Part shown: in pieces, positions 1 through 3,336 of the stretch
Position numbering within the stretch: position 1 is the stretch's first letter
Layout: each line of letters begins with the position of its first letter
Assembly (NCBI GenBank): GCA_016783865.1
Contig: JADHVS010000152.1
Span: 1 to 10,823 of the forward strand
Source of the DNA: Bacteroidales bacterium
GTDB lineage: Bacteria > Bacteroidota > Bacteroidia > Bacteroidales > SM23-62
Direction of reading: 5' to 3'
DNA length: 10,823 nt
Program-made: the position numbers and the translations under genes
Notes under the pieces: model-generated
The model's input: only the letters and a program-made list of their open reading frames with translations
Database searches by the model: none
Told to the model about the DNA's origin: nothing

Positions 1-90
1 GATGTTGAGCAGGTATCCGACACCCTCCGTCTCTACTACAGCGTAAGCCGGATTCCGCTCGGTCAGTTTGCCTTTGATGTAGTCGTACAT
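1..90 (-). CDS. ruvA: Holliday junction branch migration protein RuvA, N-terminal fragment
   Basis: The first 30 codons, read leftwards from the ATG at 90, give MYDYIKGKL followed by a [25 protein letters not shown] OB-fold start. This matches the highly conserved beginning of RuvA (M-Y/I-x-Y-I-K-G, then a conserved G-x-G-Y). RuvA binds the four-way junction as a tetramer and loads the RuvB motor during recombinational repair in the cytoplasm. The gene is cut by the left window edge, so completeness cannot be judged. The ATG at 90 is preferred because it matches the family start; the frame stays open only about ten codons further upstream. A -7 box lies about 25 bp upstream, and the S23-protein element begins right behind it. 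Confidence 0.88.
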   Translation of the reverse strand, partial: MYDYIKGKLTERNPAYAVVETEGVGYLLNI

Positions 91-114
91 GAAACGGGCG
101 ATTTCAAAAGGAGG

Positions 115-122
115 CAAAGATA
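115..122 (-). promoter_or_regulatory. Putative -7 box of the ruvA promoter
   Basis: On the minus strand this reads TATCTTTG, an exact match to the Bacteroidota -7 consensus TAnnTTTG, 24 bp before the ruvA ATG. No clear TTTG is present at the -33 position, which falls inside the heptamer array starting at about 131. The element may therefore have replaced the original -33 region. The consensus match is seen; promoter activity is inferred. Confidence 0.45.
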
Positions 123-130
123 AGAATTAA

Positions 131-192
131 AGTCAGAAGTTAGAAGTACGAAGTACGAACGTAAGTAGGAAGTACAAAGGACGAAGTTCGAA
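131..192 (+). repeat. Degenerate heptamer array A1 (3' arm of S23 element 1)
   Basis: On the plus strand this is a run of 7-bp units such as GTCAGAA, GTTAGAA, GTACGAA (twice), GTACAAA, GGACGAA and GTTCGAA. The 7-bp rhythm is broken by the internal motif GAACGTAAGTAGGAAG at 157-172. It abuts the stop codon of the four-helix-bundle gene and faces array A2 in opposite orientation: 139-179 matches the reverse complement of 638-664 apart from extra heptads and a few mismatches. GTCAGAAGTTAG at 132-143 recurs in array A4. Confidence 0.8.
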
Positions 193-567
193 CTATTTTT
201 TTGAATTCCGAAGTATCATATTTGATTTCACCGTTTTGATGCTGGTTACAAAAATCGCCAGTAATTCATGAGCTTCCTGAATTAGAGAGGCGAGAACCGT
301 GCCGGAGCCAATTCTTCTTTTTTCCAGTATTTCAAGCCAGTAAAGGGTTTCATCGGTTTCCTCCTCCACAATTTTCAATTTATTAAGAAAATCTCTTGCA
401 GATTTTGATCTAATTGCAGCACGATAGTTTGCACCAATGGATGAGGAGGATCGTAGAACCTGATCTGAAATTATCCAGATCGCTCTGCTATCTGAAAGAC
501 TTTCAACAAAATCCATGATTCTGACGGTGAACATGAACGTGCGATTTTTAAGGTCGGTTGTTTTCAT
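193..567 (-). CDS. Four-helix-bundle protein, 23S rRNA intervening-sequence (S23) family, copy 1
   Basis: The product is 124 aa and looks entirely helical. It has the family hallmarks LLRSSSSIGANYRAA-like (38-51), the basic stretch RSKSARDFLNKLKI (53-66) and the acidic EEETDETLYWLE (68-79). The family (TIGR02436/PF05635) was first seen as the ORF inside intervening sequences of 23S rRNA; it is related to the Avd accessory protein of diversity-generating retroelements and is thought to bind nucleic acid. Its precise role is unknown. The frame stays open far upstream, but the ATG at 567 is chosen because copy 2 aligns with it without gaps over all 124 residues (91 identical by my count). The gene is flanked by inverted heptamer arrays and preceded by a 46-bp leader shared with copy 2. 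The gene is not inside an rRNA here. Confidence 0.85.
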   Translation of the reverse strand: MKTTDLKNRTFMFTVRIMDFVESLSDSRAIWIISDQVLRSSSSIGANYRAAIRSKSARDFLNKLKIVEEETDETLYWLEILEKRRIGSGTVLASLIQEAHELLAIFVTSIKTVKSNMILRNSKK

Positions 568-613
568 ACGTGTTTTACACATTAATCCGGAAAAATGCCC
601 AAAGGTTATACGT
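568..613 (-). promoter_or_regulatory. Conserved 46-nt leader of S23 gene copy 1
   Basis: Read on the minus strand, the 46 nt before the ATG align without gaps to the 46 nt before copy 2 (1453-1498), with 33 identical by hand count. The best conserved block is ATAACCTTTRGGC, followed by GATTAA and GTAAAAC. TAACCTTTG resembles the -7 consensus with one extra base between its halves. The conservation is as high as that of the coding region, so the leader seems to travel with the gene. Whether it is a promoter, a translation signal or an RNA structure cannot be told. Confidence 0.5.
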
Positions 614-637
614 CTAAGTAAAAAATCTTCAATCCAA

Positions 638-688
638 CTTTGTACTTCGTATTTACATTCTAACTTTGTACTTTGTACTTTGTACTTT
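638..688 (-). repeat. Degenerate heptamer array A2 (5' arm of S23 element 1)
   Basis: On the minus strand this reads three GTACAAA units, GTTAGAA, then the internal motif GAATGTAAATACGAAG (645-660), then GTACAAAG. It is the inverted partner of array A1 across the S23 gene. It ends 11 bp before the sirtuin start codon, and on the plus strand it contains promoter-like boxes. Confidence 0.8.
639..668 (+). promoter_or_regulatory. Putative promoter of the sirtuin gene embedded in array A2
   Basis: TTTG at 639-642 and TAACTTTG at 661-668 are separated by 18 bp, matching the Bacteroidota -33/-7 arrangement (TTTG, roughly 19 bp, TAnnTTTG). The sirtuin ATG follows 31 bp after the -7 box. Both boxes are made of heptamer-array sequence, so the mobile-looking element may now drive the neighbouring gene. 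The arrangement is seen; activity is inferred. Confidence 0.45.
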
Positions 689-699
689 ATCATTTTGTT

Positions 700-1404
700 A
701 TGAAAAAACTTGTCGTTTTTACCGGTGCCGGGATCAGCGCTGAAAGCGGGATCAAAACCTTCCGTGACGCCGATGGTTTGTGGAACAACTACCGCATCGA
801 AGAGGTAGCCAGTCCGGTTGCCTGGGAACGGGATCCCCAGATGGTTCTTGACTTTTATAACATGCGCCGCAAACAACTCTATGAGGTGGAGCCCAACGCG
901 GCTCATGACGCACTGGTGGAGCTGGAAAAGGACTTTGACGTGGAAATCGTTACGCAGAATGTGGATGATTTGCACGAACGGGCCGGGTCAACAAAAGTCC
1001 TGCACCTGCATGGGGAAATGAAGAAGGTACGGTCAACCGTCGATCCCTCACTGGTATTTACCCTCGACGGATGGGAGCTGAATCTGGGTGATCTATGTCC
1101 AAAGGGTTCCCAGCTCCGGCCGCACATTGTCTGGTTCGGTGAAGAGGTCCCCAATATCATGATTGCCGGTACGATCGTCCGGAATGCAGATATACTGGTA
1201 GTCATCGGTACCTCTCTCCAGGTTTACCCGGCAGCCGGCCTGTTGCATCACGCTCCGCATACCATCCCGAAGTACCTTATTGATCCGAATGCAGAACCAG
1301 ATCGCTATATTATGAATCTGACGGTGATCAGGGAGAAGGCGACGGTTGGGGTAGTACAACTGGTAAACCAGTTGAGAAGTACGAATTACGAAGGACGAAG
1401 TTAA
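700..1404 (+). CDS. cobB: NAD-dependent protein deacylase, Sir2/CobB family
   Basis: This 234-aa cytoplasmic sirtuin removes lysine acyl groups using NAD+. The NAD-binding motif GAGISAESGIKTFRD is at 9-23, TQNVDDLHERAG at 85-96, catalytic His104 in HLHGE, and RPHIVWFGE at 140-148. Y53-x-x-R56 (FYNMRR) is the pair that lets SIRT5/CobB-type class III enzymes accept succinyl or malonyl groups. The zinc-binding module is reduced: only one cysteine (Cys133) is visible between 106 and 150, as I recall for related Bacteroidota sirtuins. I chose the ATG at 700 because MKKLVVFTGAGIS is the family start; nine more upstream codons would come from the heptamer array. The last eight residues (227-234) and the stop codon are encoded by heptamer array A3, so the original C-terminus was probably replaced. 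Confidence 0.93.
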   Translation: MKKLVVFTGAGISAESGIKTFRDADGLWNNYRIEEVASPVAWERDPQMVLDFYNMRRKQLYEVEPNAAHDALVELEKDFDVEIVTQNVDDLHERAGSTKVLHLHGEMKKVRSTVDPSLVFTLDGWELNLGDLCPKGSQLRPHIVWFGEEVPNIMIAGTIVRNADILVVIGTSLQVYPAAGLLHHAPHTIPKYLIDPNAEPDRYIMNLTVIREKATVGVVQLVNQLRSTNYEGRS

Positions 1405-1440
1405 AACGCAACTACGAAATACGAAGGTAGATTTACAAAG
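1377..1440 (+). repeat. Degenerate heptamer array A3 (5' arm of S23 element 2)
   Basis: Heptads GTACGAA, TTACGAA, GGACGAA and GTTAAAA run from 1379 to 1406. They are followed by the register-breaking motif AAACGCAACTACGAAA (1404-1419), then ATACGAA and GGTAGATTTACAAAG. The array overlaps the sirtuin 3' end, and its GTTAA supplies the stop codon. Apart from one extra heptad, the middle is nearly the same as array A5 at 7757-7818. Confidence 0.8.
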
Positions 1441-1452
1441 TTTTTTCTTGGG

Positions 1453-1498
1453 ACATATAACCTTTAGGCTAATTCGCCGATTAAGTGGTAAAACCCAT
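1453..1498 (+). promoter_or_regulatory. Conserved 46-nt leader of S23 gene copy 2
   Basis: This is the counterpart of the leader at 568-613: equal length, no gaps, about 72 percent identity, with the shared block ATAACCTTTAGGC. It links array A3 to the start codon of copy 2. An in-frame ATG at 1448 would extend the protein by 17 residues across the leader, but that ATG is not matched in copy 1. Confidence 0.5.
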
Positions 1499-1873
1499 AT
1501 GAAACCAATAGACCTAAAGGAAAGGACCTTGAACTTCACTGTTAGGATTATGAATTTCGTTGAAAGTCTTCCGCAAACACAAGCTGTCCGGATAGTTTCA
1601 AATCAGCTTTTGCGATCCTCCTCTTCTCTGGGAGCAAATTACAGGGCAGCAAGGCGATCAAAGTCGGGAAGAGATTTTATCAATAAACTGAAAATTGTGG
1701 AAGAAGAAACGGATGAAACCCTGTATTGGCTTGAGGTTCTGGAAAAAAGAAAAATTGGTTCCAAGGAAGTTCTAAGTCCATTGCTAAAAGAAGCCCATGA
1801 ATTGTTGGCAATCTTTGTGACCAGTATTAACACTGCTAAATCAAACTTATCTTTACAAAATCTGAAGAAATAG
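1499..1873 (+). CDS. Four-helix-bundle protein, 23S rRNA intervening-sequence (S23) family, copy 2
   Basis: This 124-aa all-helical protein is collinear with copy 1 (193-567), with 33 substitutions and no gaps. The core LLRSSSSLGANYRAA, SKSGRDFINKLKIVEEE and TDETLYWLEVLEKR is almost unchanged, and so is the late helix EAHELLAIFVTSI. Differences cluster in residues 25-37 and 89-97. The family is known from ORFs in excised 23S rRNA intervening sequences and is related to DGR Avd proteins, but free-standing members have no established role. The start at 1499 follows from alignment with copy 1. The gene lies between two converging neighbours (sirtuin and nucleotidyltransferase remnant), with heptamer arrays on both sides. 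Lack of disruption and the conservative changes suggest that both copies are under selection. Confidence 0.86.
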   Translation: MKPIDLKERTLNFTVRIMNFVESLPQTQAVRIVSNQLLRSSSSLGANYRAARRSKSGRDFINKLKIVEEETDETLYWLEVLEKRKIGSKEVLSPLLKEAHELLAIFVTSINTAKSNLSLQNLKK

Positions 1874-1910
1874 TTTCTGACTAACTTCTGACCTCCGGCT
1901 TCCGGCTTCG
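1874..1910 (-). repeat. Degenerate heptamer array A4 (3' arm of S23 element 2)
   Basis: On the minus strand this reads GCCGGAA, GCCGGAG, GTCAGAA, GTTAG. It is in the opposite orientation to A3, on the other side of the S23 gene. It shares GTCAGAAGTTAG with A1 (132-143). It encodes the last residues and the stop codon of the nucleotidyltransferase remnant. Its match to A3 is much weaker than that of the A1/A2 pair. Confidence 0.65.
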
Positions 1911-2091
1911 ATAAAAACTGATCCCTACCCGTGTGATATGATCCAATAAATCAATGTTTTCGATTTGCCGGTAAATGGAAAGATCGAAAATATAGGTCAG
2001 TAAGAGTTCATCAAGTTTCAGTTCAATCCGGTTCAGGAGGTGAAGATTCATGGAGGGGCCTTTGATGGTCTTTGATGGTCAGGTTCAGTTG
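1881..2091 (-). pseudogene. Remnant of an MNT-type nucleotidyltransferase (C-terminal part)
   Basis: From the ATG at 2051 the frame gives 56 residues, including LNRIELKLDELLL, YIFDLSIYRQI and DLLDHITRVGISFY. This is the C-terminal half of small MNT nucleotidyltransferases, which transfer nucleotides and often pair with HEPN or substrate-binding partners. The preceding strand (QLNLTIKG, normally D-x-D-L-T-x-K-G) is readable up to 2091 only if one copy of a 10-bp tandem repeat at 2061-2080 is removed. The GS...DxD catalytic half is missing, and the second catalytic Asp position reads Asn. The last residues (SRKPEVRS) and the stop come from heptamer array A4. Loss of the active site makes enzymatic function very unlikely. 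Confidence 0.75.
2061..2080. repeat. 10-bp tandem duplication
   Basis: TTTGATGGTC occurs twice in direct succession. It lies in the nucleotidyltransferase remnant and shifts its frame between QLNLTIK and GPSMNLHLL. It looks like a replication-slippage duplication. Confidence 0.85.
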
Positions 2092-2465
2092 GTATTCTCC
2101 TTTATCCACTTCCCCCACCATTCCACTACGTAGAGTATTTTGGCAATCTTTGCGGTCAGGATCTGTTCACTGGGCATTAATCCCGGATAGTGTTCCTCCA
2201 TGTAACTCAACATTTCCTCCAACATCGCGAATTCATCTGAATTACTATAGTTCAGCATCAGCAAATGGATGTATAATAGCACTTCTTCCCGGCAAAACGA
2301 GGAACGCCCTGGGCAAAAGTTTTTCAGATAAAGCTCATCAGAGATGGTTCGTGAAGTATTGCGTGGTCTGTTCAGGAGAAAAGACATGGCATACATATAA
2401 GCGAAGGGGAGATAATCAGGATCCCGGTCGGCAAACTTTTTAAGTTGTGGCAGGAGTTTTTTCAA
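2085..2465 (-). CDS. Helical, TPR-like protein fragment (probable 3' part of a split gene)
   Basis: Starting from a TTG at 2465, this frame gives 126 residues of alternating amphipathic helices, for example KKLLPQLKKFADRDPDYLPF and MLEEMLSYMEEHYPG, which look like tetratricopeptide-type repeats. I do not recognise a named family. There is no ATG. The TTG overlaps the TGA of the frame to its left (GATTGA). I therefore read it as the C-terminal portion of the gene starting at 3285, separated by frameshifts, rather than as an independent gene. Translation through the TTG by coupling remains possible. It overlaps the start of the nucleotidyltransferase remnant by a few bases. Function unknown. 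Confidence 0.55.
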   Translation of the reverse strand: MKKLLPQLKKFADRDPDYLPFAYMYAMSFLLNRPRNTSRTISDELYLKNFCPGRSSFCREEVLLYIHLLMLNYSNSDEFAMLEEMLSYMEEHYPGLMPSEQILTAKIAKILYVVEWWGKWIKENTN

Positions 2466-2605
2466 TCCAGTCTTTCGGCATGTTTCCTGATCTCCCTGCT
2501 GTCTGCAGGGGGCACCGTCTTCCCGAAAAGAATCTCATCGGATAAGAGCTCTCCGCTGATGCTGAGGTCGAAAAGTTCGCCAATGGCTACCGAAGCTTTT
2601 TCGGA
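2462..2605 (-). pseudogene. Linking coding segment between two frameshifts
   Basis: A 47-codon frame without any ATG, GTG or TTG near its beginning reads SVAIGELFDLSISGELLSDE, then ILFGKTVPPADSREIRKHAERLD. It overlaps the end of the upstream hypothetical gene and ends exactly where the TTG of the next frame sits. Restoring one base near 2588 and one near 2466 would give a single frame, NPKKL(R)VAIGELF...ERL-x-LKKLLPQ, with natural-looking composition throughout. This indicates either a true pseudogene or two single-base sequencing deletions. Confidence 0.6.
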
Positions 2606-3285
2606 TTACCTGTGTGGGCGATGAAATCCAGGATCAGGTTCCTTTTAACCTCCGGGTCATGGTAATCAATCGCATCGCTTTCATCCTCCTCTTCCCGTTC
2701 AAAGAATTCCTCTGCCTCCGCCTCGGTGATGAAATGGAAATTGCCGTGTCCTAGCCTTTTTTCCAGGTGTGCAAGCACCCTGTTTTTTTCGCCGGGGTTT
2801 TCGGGACTGGAGACGTAAAGCGGTTTCCCTTTATATCCGAATTCTATATCAATAAGTTTTACATTCTCCGTATCTTCCTCCAGGATATATTTTGTCAGTT
2901 CAAACGATTTATGAGGGTGAAAACCAAATTCCTCCGCGAATTCAATGGCCCCATAGATAATGTTATGCGCCAGCGGGTAATCCACTTTCCTGATCCGGAT
3001 CCCGGAATCATTGGCCCATTGCTGCTTGTCGAGGAATTCACGGAAATCCAATGGATGCTGGTTGAAGTTCCAGAAAGTATCTTTCACTCCAAGGCAGTAT
3101 AGATCAACCATAAAGGCTCCGTGGGTGACGTTGCCGTTGATGTGTAGCCTGGTCACAAGGATCATGGCAAATCCCGATTCTATCCAGTTATCGTTGATAT
3201 AACAAGTTCCGATGGGCAGCGTTCTGGTCCGTGTGCGGATGTATTTTTCAGGGGTTAAGGGAGGTTGTTTGTGATGTTTGTTCAT
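2587..3285 (-). CDS. Conserved hypothetical protein (probable 5' part of a split gene)
   Basis: The frame of 232 aa begins MNKHHKQPPLTPEKYIRTR. It has conserved-looking blocks LPIGTCYINDNW (23-34), ILVTRLHINGN (42-52), DLYCLGVKDTF (61-71), AHNIIYGAIEFAEE (106-119) and TKYILEEDTE (131-140). A very acidic stretch lies at 187-206. I recall similar unnamed proteins in Bacteroidota, but no function is established. There are no signal peptide or membrane segments, so it is probably cytoplasmic. The stop at 2587 seems premature, because coding-like sequence continues in two other frames to 2085. It starts 51 bp after the helicase stop codon and is likely co-transcribed with it. Confidence 0.7.
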   Translation of the reverse strand: MNKHHKQPPLTPEKYIRTRTRTLPIGTCYINDNWIESGFAMILVTRLHINGNVTHGAFMVDLYCLGVKDTFWNFNQHPLDFREFLDKQQWANDSGIRIRKVDYPLAHNIIYGAIEFAEEFGFHPHKSFELTKYILEEDTENVKLIDIEFGYKGKPLYVSSPENPGEKNRVLAHLEKRLGHGNFHFITEAEAEEFFEREEEDESDAIDYHDPEVKRNLILDFIAHTGNPKKLR

Positions 3286-3336
3286 CGTGTATAAAGATTA
3301 CCGAATTTGATCATGAAAGCATCCGGAATGTATTGA

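Noticed and set aside
131..192. CRISPR-like or other spaced repeats in the heptamer arrays
   Set aside because: Units are 7 bp, contiguous and degenerate, with no spacers and no cas genes.
568..975. Long minus-strand extension of S23 copy 1 across the sirtuin 5' region
   Set aside because: It is the antisense of the sirtuin gene and array A2, and copy 2 supports the ATG at 567.
193..1873. Presence of 23S rRNA around the S23-type genes
   Set aside because: The flanks are protein genes (ruvA, sirtuin, nucleotidyltransferase remnant) and heptamer arrays; no rRNA sequence is recognisable.
2072..2443. 123-aa plus-strand frame opposite the TPR-like fragment
   Set aside because: The minus-strand frame has protein-like helical composition; the plus-strand product is rich in Ser, Pro and His and looks like a shadow.
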